A DNA stretch of 45,119 bases from Defluviitaleaceae bacterium. GTDB taxonomy: Bacteria; Bacillota; Clostridia; Lachnospirales; WQUN01. Numbering within the stretch: the stretch's first letter is position 1; every line of letters begins with the position of its first letter. Where the stretch lies: NCBI GenBank assembly GCA_009786685.1, contig WQRQ01000010.1, forward strand, positions 1-45,119, written 5' to 3'. The notes below the pieces were generated by a model that searched no databases, had not been told where the DNA came from, and saw only the letters and a program-made list of their open reading frames with translations. Position numbers and translations under genes: made by a program. This document shows positions 7,322 to 16,303 of the stretch, piece by piece.

Positions 7322-8230
7322 TTAAAATCCGGTGGGGTTTTCGATATAGCGCAGCAGGGGGTAGGGGTTTATCCAAAAATTGCCTCGTGTAAACGTAACG
7401 TCGGGGGAGATGGCAAGGTGCAAATGCACGGGAAAGCTGCGCCCGTCACGTCCGCCGCCGCTGTTTCCCATTTGGCCGAGGAGTTGCCCTGCGGTGATAT
7501 TCTGCCCTGCGGCTATTCCCGTGGCAATGCGGTCCAAGTGTGCGTATAGATACAGCGTGTTGTTTTCCGTCACGACACTCACAAAATACCCGAGGTTATT
7601 ATCCCAGCCCGCCTCGCGTACCGTTCCGCGTGTCATGCTGGATACAGGTACGCGTCCGCGGATATTTTCGCGGTCTATGATTGCCGTACCCATGTGCATT
7701 CGATTCCCTTGGAAATTATGCTCAACCCCCCACGAGTCCCCAAACATTATCGAAGGGTCGTACTCATACCAGCCCGCAGGTATCGGAAACGCCTCGATTT
7801 CCGTAAAAAGGCTTTCAAACATGGCTATATAAGGTGCGATACTGCGCGAGTTATACTGTCTGGAAAGCCGCTTAAAATCCGATACATACAGCCGCTCGAT
7901 TGCACTAAGGTCGTAAACGGCACGCTTCTCCGGGAAGAAATCATTTTGGGCATTAAACACGGCAAAAAGCTCCGGGAAGGAAATCCCGTTGCGTGCCGCA
8001 TATACCCGCAGCATTCCGATAGCCCTGTGAGGCACACGGAACGCCGCCACAGTATCCGCGTCCACCCGTACCCTGATACCCGGCCGCAAAAGGCTAAAAA
8101 TGCCGCCGATAATTAACAAAAAAACCGCAAGCACGCATAGCTTAAAAAAATAATCCTTTACAAGCCCCGGTCTAAAGCCGTTGAGCTTCCTTTTAATTCC
8201 AACCCTGCGTTTTATGTCGCGGCTTCGCAT
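7322..8230 (-). CDS. M23-family (LytM-like) protein with a missing zinc ligand
   Basis: One membrane helix (about 28-48) precedes an extracytoplasmic region and an M23 domain. In M23 peptidases zinc is held by His-x(3)-Asp and the second His of HxH. Here the first motif reads HMGTA, so H179 is followed by Ala (GCA) at 183 where Asp is expected; YAHL (H231) and VHLHL (H269, H271) are kept. The closest family pattern I recall is the clostridial M23 group with HEGxD at this place. Loss of Asp suggests a non-catalytic scaffold or activator, as known for some LytM proteins. It lies upstream of the amidase on the same strand, a possible partner. The start has GAAGGGGTG upstream. Confidence 0.85.
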   Translation of the reverse strand: MRSRDIKRRVGIKRKLNGFRPGLVKDYFFKLCVLAVFLLIIGGIFSLLRPGIRVRVDADTVAAFRVPHRAIGMLRVYAARNGISFPELFAVFNAQNDFFPEKRAVYDLSAIERLYVSDFKRLSRQYNSRSIAPYIAMFESLFTEIEAFPIPAGWYEYDPSIMFGDSWGVEHNFQGNRMHMGTAIIDRENIRGRVPVSSMTRGTVREAGWDNNLGYFVSVVTENNTLYLYAHLDRIATGIAAGQNITAGQLLGQMGNSGGGRDGRSFPVHLHLAISPDVTFTRGNFWINPYPLLRYIENPTGF

Positions 8231-8355
8231 AAAAAAACACCCCTTCGTTTGAGGATATTCACAAATCGGAGGTTTAATGCTTGCAAATAAACAATTTAAC
8301 CACTACAATCAAACAGAATTCAACATTACTATAATAGAGCAGAGGAGAATTGTGC

Positions 8356-10623
8356 ATGAAAAACATGAAAATCAGAAGTAGGCTGTTTTTGGGATTTATC
8401 TTGGTTTTGGTAATCACTGCCATCATTGCAATATACGGCGGAAACCGCATATTACATGTGGACGACGAGTACACGTATGCATTGAGTTTTCCCATGGAGC
8501 GATGGGATATACTCAATCAGATGTCACGTGAACTGGTGGATTCCAGACGGGTGCTTAACCGCGCCGTCATGTATATCTTTGACCCGGATATAATGCACGA
8601 GCGTCTCGGAAACAGAGAAGCCGCCATGCAACGCAGCCGTGCAAACATAGACGCCCTTATCGTTCGGTATCGAGATAATATAAACGACGACCCCCGCTTG
8701 GAGCAGGCACGAAAAACAGAACTGCTCGGCATAATATCCTCCTATGAGGCGGCCGTTCATCATTATTTTAATCATTATGTGCCGGTGGTGTTTGCTGCCA
8801 TCAGGGATTTGGACGGCCCTACTGCAAGAGCCGGTGCAGATGCACTTTCGGGGCAAATTGCTACAGCTACAGGGTATTACAGCACCTTGATGGACGCTGC
8901 CTCGGAGTATATGGCTACAATCAGTGACGACCTTACTATAGTGACAATGTCAACACTGTATATGCTCATCGGGTTTGCGGTTGTTGGTGTTCTGCTTGGT
9001 GTGTTAATTGCTTATTTTATTTCCGGCTCGATTACAAAACCGATAAACAGGGTTTTAACAGCCTTAAAATACGTATCAAGGGGCAATCTTAACATTAACA
9101 TCGACAGGTCTGACATATCCAAAGACGAAACAGGGGTACTAACCCAAGATATTTGCAGTCTGGTGGACATAATCCGCGCCATGGTGGACGATTTGATAAA
9201 ACTCGACCACGAGTACAATACAGTCGGTGATATCGACTACAGGATTGACGTCTCCAAATACGAAAATTCTTTCAGAGAAATGGTAGAAGGCGTAAACAAC
9301 ATCCCGGACAATATAGTGCGCGATATAATGGAACTCCTAAACGCGCTGGGAGAATTAAACAAAGGTAACTTTAACGCCGACTGCAAAGACTTGCCCGGCA
9401 AAAAAATGGTTTTACCAAACTCTGTACGTGCCACCATCGCAAATATCAAGGGTGTAAGCACCGAGGTAAACGCAATGATAAATGCCGCCGCAGTAAAAGG
9501 CGAACTCAGCTTTAAAATTGACGCAAACAAATACGAAGGCGGCTGGCGCGAAATAATGACAGGGCTTAACAGCATTGCCCAAGCAGTTGACGCACCGCTT
9601 TCGGAGATTAAAAATGTAATGGACAAGCTTTCGCACGGTGATTTTTCTACCACGGTAACGGGCAACTACGCAGGCGATTTCAAACAAATCAAGGAATCCG
9701 TAAACTCCACGATTTCTACGCTTTCTGTTATCATAGAAGAAATTTCCAGGGACTTGCAGGCGATTTCTTCCGGAGACTTAACCACCTCCATCACACGCGA
9801 CTTTGTAGGCAGCTTTGGCGCAATTAAGGAATCGCTTAACAATATTTCATCGTCGCTGCACAAGACCATGTCGGAGATTTCTTCTGCCTCGGCTCAGGTG
9901 CTTTCCGGTGCAAAGCAGATTTCTTCCAGCTCCATGGACTTGGCAAACGGAGCGCAAACCCAGGCAAGCTCTGTTGAAGAGCTTAATGCGTCCATCGACG
10001 TCATCACACAGCAAACCAAACAAAACGCAGACGATTCTTCCACGGCAAACCAGCTTTCCGGCCGCTCTACCGCAAACGCAAAAGAGGGCAACGAATCCAT
10101 GAAGCACATGCTCACCGCCATGGAGCAAATAAAAGACGCATCCAACAATATTTCAAAAATAATAAGAGCGATACAAGACATCGCCTTCCAAACAAATCTG
10201 CTCGCGCTTAATGCCGCAGTAGAAGCCGCCCGCGCAGGAGAACACGGCAAGGGCTTTGCCGTAGTAGCAGAAGAAGTACGCAGCCTAGCCGCCCGCAGCC
10301 AATCCGCCGCCACCGAAACCACAGGCCTAATCCAAGAATCCATCACCCGTGTGGAATCCGGCTCGGAAATCGCGGTATCCACCTCAAACTCACTGGACAC
10401 AATAGTAAACGGCGCAGGCGAAATATCCGACATCATCAGCAGAATCTCCGAGGCCTCCAAAGAACAGGCCGAAGCAATATCACAGGTAAGCTTAGGCATA
10501 GCCCAGATATCGCAGGTAGTACAAAGCAACTCCGCAGTATCGGAAGAAACCGCCGCCGCCGCAGAAGAATTAAATTCGCAGGCAGAGTTGCTTCAGCAGT
10601 TGGTATCGTATTTCAAACTCTAG
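8356..10623 (+). CDS. Methyl-accepting chemotaxis protein with tandem HAMP-like units
   Basis: The protein has a first membrane helix (about 9-28), an extracellular four-helix-type sensor region (about 30-195) and a second helix (about 200-222). A long run of HAMP-like segments follows ([48 protein letters not shown]), then a signalling hairpin with its conserved tip ([18 protein letters not shown]). It should sense an external signal and control CheA. ATG 8356 is used because AGAGGAG is well placed; a TATAAT at 8330-8335 may be its -10 box, with no clear -35. No CheA or CheW gene is nearby. The ligand is unknown. Confidence 0.93.
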   Translation: MKNMKIRSRLFLGFILVLVITAIIAIYGGNRILHVDDEYTYALSFPMERWDILNQMSRELVDSRRVLNRAVMYIFDPDIMHERLGNREAAMQRSRANIDALIVRYRDNINDDPRLEQARKTELLGIISSYEAAVHHYFNHYVPVVFAAIRDLDGPTARAGADALSGQIATATGYYSTLMDAASEYMATISDDLTIVTMSTLYMLIGFAVVGVLLGVLIAYFISGSITKPINRVLTALKYVSRGNLNINIDRSDISKDETGVLTQDICSLVDIIRAMVDDLIKLDHEYNTVGDIDYRIDVSKYENSFREMVEGVNNIPDNIVRDIMELLNALGELNKGNFNADCKDLPGKKMVLPNSVRATIANIKGVSTEVNAMINAAAVKGELSFKIDANKYEGGWREIMTGLNSIAQAVDAPLSEIKNVMDKLSHGDFSTTVTGNYAGDFKQIKESVNSTISTLSVIIEEISRDLQAISSGDLTTSITRDFVGSFGAIKESLNNISSSLHKTMSEISSASAQVLSGAKQISSSSMDLANGAQTQASSVEELNASIDVITQQTKQNADDSSTANQLSGRSTANAKEGNESMKHMLTAMEQIKDASNNISKIIRAIQDIAFQTNLLALNAAVEAARAGEHGKGFAVVAEEVRSLAARSQSAATETTGLIQESITRVESGSEIAVSTSNSLDTIVNGAGEISDIISRISEASKEQAEAISQVSLGIAQISQVVQSNSAVSEETAAAAEELNSQAELLQQLVSYFKL

Positions 10624-10643
10624 CACTATCATAATTAACGATT

Positions 10644-10677
10644 AAGCGTGTCGTATAACCTGCGACACGCTTTTTTT
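10644..10677 (+). terminator. Rho-independent terminator of the chemoreceptor gene
   Basis: AAGCGTGTCG pairs with CGACACGCTT around a 9-base loop and is followed by seven or more T. Confidence 0.9.
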
Positions 10678-10679
10678 GC

Positions 10680-10708
10680 TTGACGTGTCTCGTTACTGCC
10701 TATAGAAT
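10680..10708 (+). promoter_or_regulatory. Sigma-A-like promoter of the isomerase gene
   Basis: TTGACG, exactly 17 bases, then TAGAAT, directly after the preceding terminator. The start codon of the isomerase is 54 bases downstream of the -10 box. Confidence 0.65.
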
Positions 10709-10761
10709 GAACTTGGACATTTTCCAAGAAAATGTCATAACTCGAAAAGGAGCGGACGCGC

Positions 10762-12240
10762 ATGAAAAATGTACCTGTAGTAAAACTTGGTATCGTAGCC
10801 GTTAGCCGGGACTGTTTCCCGATTACGCTGTCGGAAAAACGCAGGGAAGCCGTAATGGACGCGGCAAAAAAAGCAAACTTACAGCTCACGGAAATTAAAA
10901 CAACGGTGGAAAACGAAAAAGACGCAATGAAGGCCTTAGACGAGCTAAAAGCAGCGGGTTGTAACGCCCTTGTTGTGTACTTAGGCAACTTCGGGCCGGA
11001 AGGGCCGGAGACAATGCTTGCACAAAAATTCTGCGGCCCCGTAATGTTTGTTGCAGCAGCCGAAGAAACAACAAGCGACCTCATCCAAGGCCGCGGCGAC
11101 GCCTACTGCGGAATGCTTAACGCCTCCTACAACCTGGGGCTGCGTGGCGTAAACGCCTACATCCCCGAGTACCCCGTAGGCAAAGTTAACGAAGTAGCAG
11201 AAATGATTGCAGAGTTCCTCCCCATTGCAAGAATCGTTATCGGTATTAAAAAACTAAAAATATTTGGCTTTGGGCCGCGTCCGTTCGACTTTGTTGCGTG
11301 CAACGCGCCCATTAAACCGCTCTTTGACCTAGGCGTGGAAGTACAAGAAAACTCCGAGTTGGACCTCTTTGCCGCATACAACGCCCTCGAAGGCGACAAG
11401 CGCATAGACGGCATTGTAAAAGAAATGACAGACGAACTCGGCGGCGGCAACAAACAAGCCGGTATCCTGCCAAAGCTCGCACAGCTTGAGCTTGCTCTCG
11501 TTGACTGGGCAGAAAAAAACGCGGGCGCGTCGGAATTTGTTGCATTCGCAAACAAATGCTGGCCTGCATTCCAAACACAATTCGGCATGGTTCCCTGCTA
11601 TGTAAACAGCCGCCTAACAGGCCGCGGAATCCCCGTAGCCTGCGAAACCGACATCTACGGCGCGCTCTCCGAGTATATTCTCACCTGCGCAACAGCCCTT
11701 CCGCCGACACTCCTCGACATCAACAACACCGTACCCGACGACATGTACCTCGCCAACAGCGCGAAATTCGAAGGCTACAAAACCAGCGATATTTTCATGG
11801 GCTTCCACTGCGGAAACACCCCCATCTCCCTTCTCAAAAATCCCGAAATGAAATACCAACTCATAATGAAACGCCTGCTCGAACCCGACGGTGACCCAAA
11901 TATCACACGCGGTACTCTCGAAGGCGCGCTAAAATCCGGCGACATCACACTCTTCCGGCTACAGTCTACTGCCGACTGCACCCTTCGCTCCTACATCGCC
12001 CAAGGCGAAACAATCGACGTAGACCCACAAACCTTCGGCAGCGTAGGCGTTATCGCCATCCCCGAAATGGCTCGCTTCTATCGTCACGTTCTCATTGCAA
12101 AACGCTATCCTCACCACGCAGCAATGGGATATGGACATATTGGCAAAACCTTGTTTGCCGCCCTTAAAATGCTGGGTATTTGTGACGTAGCATACAACCA
12201 ACCTGTCGGAAGGCTGTACTGTAACGAGAATCCTTTCTGA
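10762..12240 (+). CDS. L-fucose/L-arabinose isomerase family protein
   Basis: The 492-residue protein matches the FucI/AraA-type isomerase fold, with an N-terminal Rossmann-like region (VVKLGIVAVSRDCFP, NALVVYLGNFGPEG) and a C-terminal region with conserved segments (CYVNSRLTGRGIPVACETDIYG, FMGFHCGNTP). Family members interconvert an aldose and a ketose using a divalent metal. Acidic and His residues of the kind used as ligands are seen (ACETD, GFHCGN), but the substrate cannot be assigned. It has its own promoter and AAAGGAG ribosome site, and no transporter or other sugar gene is nearby. It is followed by a long palindrome. Confidence 0.82.
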   Translation: MKNVPVVKLGIVAVSRDCFPITLSEKRREAVMDAAKKANLQLTEIKTTVENEKDAMKALDELKAAGCNALVVYLGNFGPEGPETMLAQKFCGPVMFVAAAEETTSDLIQGRGDAYCGMLNASYNLGLRGVNAYIPEYPVGKVNEVAEMIAEFLPIARIVIGIKKLKIFGFGPRPFDFVACNAPIKPLFDLGVEVQENSELDLFAAYNALEGDKRIDGIVKEMTDELGGGNKQAGILPKLAQLELALVDWAEKNAGASEFVAFANKCWPAFQTQFGMVPCYVNSRLTGRGIPVACETDIYGALSEYILTCATALPPTLLDINNTVPDDMYLANSAKFEGYKTSDIFMGFHCGNTPISLLKNPEMKYQLIMKRLLEPDGDPNITRGTLEGALKSGDITLFRLQSTADCTLRSYIAQGETIDVDPQTFGSVGVIAIPEMARFYRHVLIAKRYPHHAAMGYGHIGKTLFAALKMLGICDVAYNQPVGRLYCNENPF

Positions 12241-12260
12241 TAACCGTAAAGAGGAAAACC

Positions 12261-12300
12261 TTGGGGGAAAACTTTTTCTGAAGAAAAAGCTTTCCCCCAA
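12261..12300. repeat. Long intergenic palindrome after the isomerase gene
   Basis: TTGGGGGAAAACTTTTTCT pairs with AGAAAAAGCTTTCCCCCAA (19 bp, one mismatch) around a GA loop. The following sequence is C-rich rather than T-rich, so it is not a classical terminator. Similar palindromes are, as I recall, common between genes in Clostridia. It could protect mRNA ends or be a dispersed repeat. Confidence 0.65.
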
Positions 12301-12344
12301 ACCCCCTTTCAAAAAGACTTTAATATTTGGATGGTGACATTGAC

Positions 12345-12851
12345 GTGTTACAGATTAACGATTATTCGAACCGCAGGGGCGTGATTGTGCAGTTTTTGCC
12401 TAAGATACACGCGCTTTTGAAGGAGAATGCGGAGCGTAACCCGCAGGCGGGGCTTGAGCCGCCTGAGCATGTTATACGATGGCAGCAGAAAATGCGTAGT
12501 GTGCTGATTGATATTAACCGGAGGTTTTTTGTGGCATTGGACGGTAATAACCTTGCGGGGATATTTTTTTACAGATACGACGGGGATAAAATTTTAGTCG
12601 AAGATGTGCAAACCGCGTGGTCGTATAGAAATAATCCTAATGTTATAGATGGCTTTTTGAAGAGGCTGGAGTACGACCAGGGTGCAAAAGACGCGACATT
12701 TTATGCGGGTGAACGGGTAAAGCTGGATGCGGATAAGGAGCTTCTTGCTAATAAGGGCTTTAAGGATACGCATGAGGGTGGCTTCGAAAAGCTTGGCACA
12801 TTGTCACAGGCAGCGGGCGCGCTAAAGCTACGCTACAACAGAGGTGCATAG
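12345..12851 (+). CDS. GNAT-like acetyltransferase, first gene of the DUF5717-like operon
   Basis: From GTG 12345 the protein is about 168 residues. Its centre (RFFVALDGNNLAGIFFYRYD then ILVEDVQTAWSY) resembles the beta4-beta5 core of GNAT acyltransferases, although the usual acetyl-CoA loop (Q/RxxGxG/A) is not obvious. GTG 12345 is preferred over the track TTG 12327 because GGATGGTG lies just upstream. Its last 8 bases overlap the start of the next gene, so translation is probably coupled. Substrate unknown. Confidence 0.5.
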   Translation: MLQINDYSNRRGVIVQFLPKIHALLKENAERNPQAGLEPPEHVIRWQQKMRSVLIDINRRFFVALDGNNLAGIFFYRYDGDKILVEDVQTAWSYRNNPNVIDGFLKRLEYDQGAKDATFYAGERVKLDADKELLANKGFKDTHEGGFEKLGTLSQAAGALKLRYNRGA

Positions 12852-14019
12852 CTTCGAAAACATAGTGGAAGTATTGGGCAGGCATGATAATCATGTAACT
12901 ATCGTGGTTGTCTATTTGTCTTTTTCGGCAGTAGTAATTTTACTTAGAATTTTTGCGCATTTACATTTCCGTGGGGTGCTGCTTTCGTTTTGGCATACGG
13001 CGGATAAGGCGATTAACGATAAAAAAGAGGTAAAGGAAATCAAGCATTCTGTTTTGAAAAAGGCCTGTGCGGAGTATGTACGTGTGGCAGAGCGGGCGGT
13101 TACGGCTGTGCCTACTTCGCAAATCGTGGAACGTGCCGTGGCGGGCATGGGCTTTTTTGGCTGGAAATACACGGGCTTGTTGCCATTTATCGAGGGCATG
13201 GAAATTGGTCTTTTGGGCATTGGTTTTGTTTTGGCTGTAGTCTTTGGCGATAATGCTGCGGTTTATGGCTTGCTTGCGGTTATTGTTTTTGTTGCTTGTC
13301 GTTTGTCGGCGGCTTTTTTTAATGTGCGGGCGGCGCGGGAGCGGCTTTGTGACGAGATGGTGTTGTTTATCGAGCGCGAGGTGGGGCGGTTTTTTGCCGC
13401 CGATACGGGTGGGGCGTTGCTTCGTTTGAAAAATGATTTGACTGACGCAATCGGACGGCAGGGAGAATTATTTAAAACAACGATGAAATCCATATCCGAA
13501 AGCATGGTAAATGCGGCAAATTCCATCGGGCCGATTGTAGCAAAGGCCATGGACGAAAAATTAATTAACTTGAATGACACCTTAACAAAAACTTTGTTGG
13601 ACTGGGAAAACGCGTTGATAAAGGCCTCAGAAATCCAAACTGCGATAAACACGGGAGCGGAGCGGTTTTCGCAGGCAAGCACAAAAATACAATCCGCGTC
13701 GGATTTGTTATCTACGCATATGCAAGGCCATAGCAACGCTTTGTCCGAGCAGCTTGTGGCACTCGTATCAGCGATAAATGAATTAAAAGAAACCCAAAAA
13801 GCCCTAACAATAACCGCGGGCTTTGTAGAAAAAAATCAGCACGCACTGGAAACATCCTTGACCTCATACGAAGCCTCCCTGCAAAGTCTTACGCAATCCA
13901 TAGGAGACGGTCTGGGTGCGTTTATAAATCTACACGCCCAAACAAGCGCGCAAACCATAAACGACGCTATGAAGGCCAATATTGACAAGATGATGAATGC
14001 TGCACAGGGAGGCATGTAG
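12844..14019 (+). CDS. Membrane protein with long C-terminal coiled coil
   Basis: There is one hydrophobic helix near 18-40, a charged cytoplasmic-like loop, then two close helices near 118-138 and 140-160. About 230 mostly helical residues follow, with repeated Ser/Thr/Ala heptad-like patterns (IVAKAMDEKLINLNDTLTK, SDLLSTHMQGHSNALSEQL). The topology recalls MotA/ExbB-type proteins with an added tail, but no diagnostic motif was found, so no function is assigned. GTG 12844 overlaps the preceding gene by 8 bases and the stop is 2 bases before the nuclease start. The layout suggests a membrane scaffold for the other operon products. Confidence 0.6.
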   Translation: MHSFENIVEVLGRHDNHVTIVVVYLSFSAVVILLRIFAHLHFRGVLLSFWHTADKAINDKKEVKEIKHSVLKKACAEYVRVAERAVTAVPTSQIVERAVAGMGFFGWKYTGLLPFIEGMEIGLLGIGFVLAVVFGDNAAVYGLLAVIVFVACRLSAAFFNVRAARERLCDEMVLFIEREVGRFFAADTGGALLRLKNDLTDAIGRQGELFKTTMKSISESMVNAANSIGPIVAKAMDEKLINLNDTLTKTLLDWENALIKASEIQTAINTGAERFSQASTKIQSASDLLSTHMQGHSNALSEQLVALVSAINELKETQKALTITAGFVEKNQHALETSLTSYEASLQSLTQSIGDGLGAFINLHAQTSAQTINDAMKANIDKMMNAAQGGM

Positions 14020-14021
14020 TT

Positions 14022-15065
14022 GTGTTAATAAATAACAGTAATTATTTTACTGCATTGGAAAACATAAAAAGGCGAATAAGAATAACACAATACAGAGCAG
14101 CCTTGGGTGCAAACAAGGAGCTAATTGAGTTGTATTGGCAAATCGGAAAAGTTATTATAGAAAACACAAAATACGGAGCAAAGTTTGTCGAAAATCTTTC
14201 AAAGGATATATTATCGGAGTTCCCGGAAATACAGGGATTTTCTCCCAGAAATTTAAAATATATGCGTAAATTTGCGGGGACATATCCCGACTTTACAAAA
14301 GTGCAACACGTCGTTGCACTTTTGCCTTGGCGTAATAATTTGACGTTAATTTCCAAAATAAAAGATGAATCCGAGCGGCTATGGTACATTGAGCAAAACA
14401 TAGAAAACGGCTGGAACAACAACACATTAACGCATAATATAGAAACAAAATTATTTCAACGTCAAGTAGAGGCTAAGAAAACAGCAAATTATCAACGAGT
14501 ATTGGAGATGCCTTTTAGCGAGCTGGCAGAAGAAACATTAAAAAGCCCTTATGTATTTGATTTTGTGCAAAAAAGAAAAGGAATAATCGAGCGCGAGATA
14601 GAAAAAGAGTTAGTTGCAAATATTGCAAAAACGATAATGGAGTTAGGCACAGGCTTTGCATTTGTCGGCAACCAGTATCACATAGAAGTAAGCGAAAAAG
14701 ATTATTACATCGACCTATTATTTTACAATACAAAACTACGTTGCTATGTAATAATTGAATTAAAAAACACAGAATTTAAACCGGAGTATGCAGGAAAGCT
14801 TAATTTTTATCTTTCCGCTATAGATGACACGCTAAAACATGAAACGGATAACCCTTCAATTGGAATAATGCTTTGCCAAACAAAAGATAAATTAACGGCA
14901 GAATATGCGTTAAAGGATATAAATAAGCCAATTGGCGTTAGTGAATATAAGCTATCCGACTTTGTTCCTTCGGAATTTATTGACACACTGCCGAGCGCAG
15001 AAGATATAGAAAAACGAGTAAAGCTTGAATACGATGTTGAAGGGGATGTATTTAATGAGCGATAA
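14022..15065 (+). CDS. PD-(D/E)XK nuclease-domain protein, YhcG/DUF1016 family
   Basis: The 347-residue protein has the two-part layout of the YhcG family. An N-terminal helical DUF1016_N region (ELIELYWQIGKVIIE, FSPRNLKYMRKF, LPWRNNLTLISKI) precedes a C-terminal PD-(D/E)XK nuclease region with YYIDLLFYN (Asp) and YVIIELK (Glu-x-Lys). Catalytic residues look intact. Relatives are DNA-processing or defence-associated proteins with poorly known roles, often mobile. Here it sits 2 bases after the membrane protein and overlaps the next gene by 11 bases, so it is embedded in the operon. Its AT-richer composition than its neighbours is consistent with later insertion. Confidence 0.88.
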   Translation: MLINNSNYFTALENIKRRIRITQYRAALGANKELIELYWQIGKVIIENTKYGAKFVENLSKDILSEFPEIQGFSPRNLKYMRKFAGTYPDFTKVQHVVALLPWRNNLTLISKIKDESERLWYIEQNIENGWNNNTLTHNIETKLFQRQVEAKKTANYQRVLEMPFSELAEETLKSPYVFDFVQKRKGIIEREIEKELVANIAKTIMELGTGFAFVGNQYHIEVSEKDYYIDLLFYNTKLRCYVIIELKNTEFKPEYAGKLNFYLSAIDDTLKHETDNPSIGIMLCQTKDKLTAEYALKDINKPIGVSEYKLSDFVPSEFIDTLPSAEDIEKRVKLEYDVEGDVFNER

Positions 15066-16224
15066 ATACGAACACCCCAAACCAATCCTGTCCACAGACC
15101 TCGCCTCCCTCGAAATAGAAACCAAAGACAGCCACAGCGGCAAATTTTTGGTAAAAAACATCGGCGGTGGGGTGATAAAATGCGCGATTCTTTCGCGTTG
15201 CAAGGGGTTGGTGTTTTCACCTGCGGAGTTTGAGGGTAACTCTCAGGAGGTTAGCTTTACTTTTAATGCGCAGGCTGCGGGCTTGGGTATTGGCGAAACG
15301 CTGAATTCTCGGTTTTTTATCACTTCTAATGGCGGAGAGAAGGAGATTCCTGTCACAGCAAAGCTTATTAAAATGTCCATTGCCACACCCGACGGCCATA
15401 TCATCGCCAATATCCAAGATTTTTACGAATACTCGATAAAGTATCCTTCGCAGGCGCGGCGGTTGTTTATCGACAGTGAGTTTTACATGCTGCTGCTGGC
15501 GGGCGGTTACGAATTTATGGAGGTATACGAATCTCTCCACAAAGACGCAAACCGCGAGCGTGCCATGGATAATTTTTTTATTTTGTCGGGGCTAAAAAGC
15601 AAAACCGAGATTTCTGTTATTGGGGACACTACATTGGAGTTTTCCCATGCGCCGGGTAACTCCGCCCTTATCAACGGCAGTTTTCAGGTGCAAAAATCCG
15701 ACGCAGGCTATGCAGAATCCACTCTAACGCTTTGCAACGAAGCCCCATGGCTAAAGCTTTCGTCGGGCAAGCTGGGTACTGCCGATTTTGACGAAAATAA
15801 TACAGCCACGATAAGCTTTACGCTTGACCCCACGCTCATAGAAAACACCTTTGCGCGGGAGCAGATTTCCATTGCCGACCACACTATCGAAATCGTATAC
15901 CGCCGCCTTCCGCCGCTGATTTTAAAGCTAAACCGCGACACCTACCGTTACACCGACCGCGGTACAATCGAGGTAATAAACAACACAGGCGCGACCATGC
16001 AGGTAGGCGTCTTCTGCCCGGAGAATTACATTCGTTTTGCGGCGCGGTCTTTCCCGATAGAAGCGCGGGGCGTAATCCCCTTCGAAGTAAAGCTGTCGGC
16101 GTTTATGAACGCACAAATGCTTTTCCGAAAACTGCCGTACATGCAAACCACCATAGAAATTAACGCAACGATTCCGGGGCAAAAGCATAAAAAAACACTG
16201 CCAATTACTATCGGGGAGTGGTAG
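15055..16224 (+). CDS. DUF5717-like protein, N-terminal half (beta-sandwich domains)
   Basis: The 389-residue protein has no signal peptide or membrane helix. It contains two beta-rich segments (FLVKNIGGGVIKCAI..., then SFQVQKSDAGYAESTLTL...) separated by a helical part (IIANIQDFYEYSIKYPSQARRLF). This layout matches my recollection of the N-terminus of DUF5717 proteins of Lachnospiraceae, where it is fused to a TPR-like C-terminus. Here that C-terminus is the next gene. ATG 15055, with AAGGGG upstream, overlaps the nuclease gene by 11 bases. Function is unknown; it is probably a cytoplasmic interaction module. Confidence 0.6.
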   Translation: MSDKYEHPKPILSTDLASLEIETKDSHSGKFLVKNIGGGVIKCAILSRCKGLVFSPAEFEGNSQEVSFTFNAQAAGLGIGETLNSRFFITSNGGEKEIPVTAKLIKMSIATPDGHIIANIQDFYEYSIKYPSQARRLFIDSEFYMLLLAGGYEFMEVYESLHKDANRERAMDNFFILSGLKSKTEISVIGDTTLEFSHAPGNSALINGSFQVQKSDAGYAESTLTLCNEAPWLKLSSGKLGTADFDENNTATISFTLDPTLIENTFAREQISIADHTIEIVYRRLPPLILKLNRDTYRYTDRGTIEVINNTGATMQVGVFCPENYIRFAARSFPIEARGVIPFEVKLSAFMNAQMLFRKLPYMQTTIEINATIPGQKHKKTLPITIGEW

Positions 16225-16303
16225 CGGCACAGCCGCTTTTCGCCGACTGTGGCGTGGTGGGAATATCATCTCGAGCCTATATTTTTAAAGGGGTGTGTTG
16301 CCC

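Noticed and set aside
12844-14019. Zorya-type ZorA defence protein
   Set aside because: The topology is only roughly similar. No ZorB-like or helicase gene is present and no MotA motif was seen.
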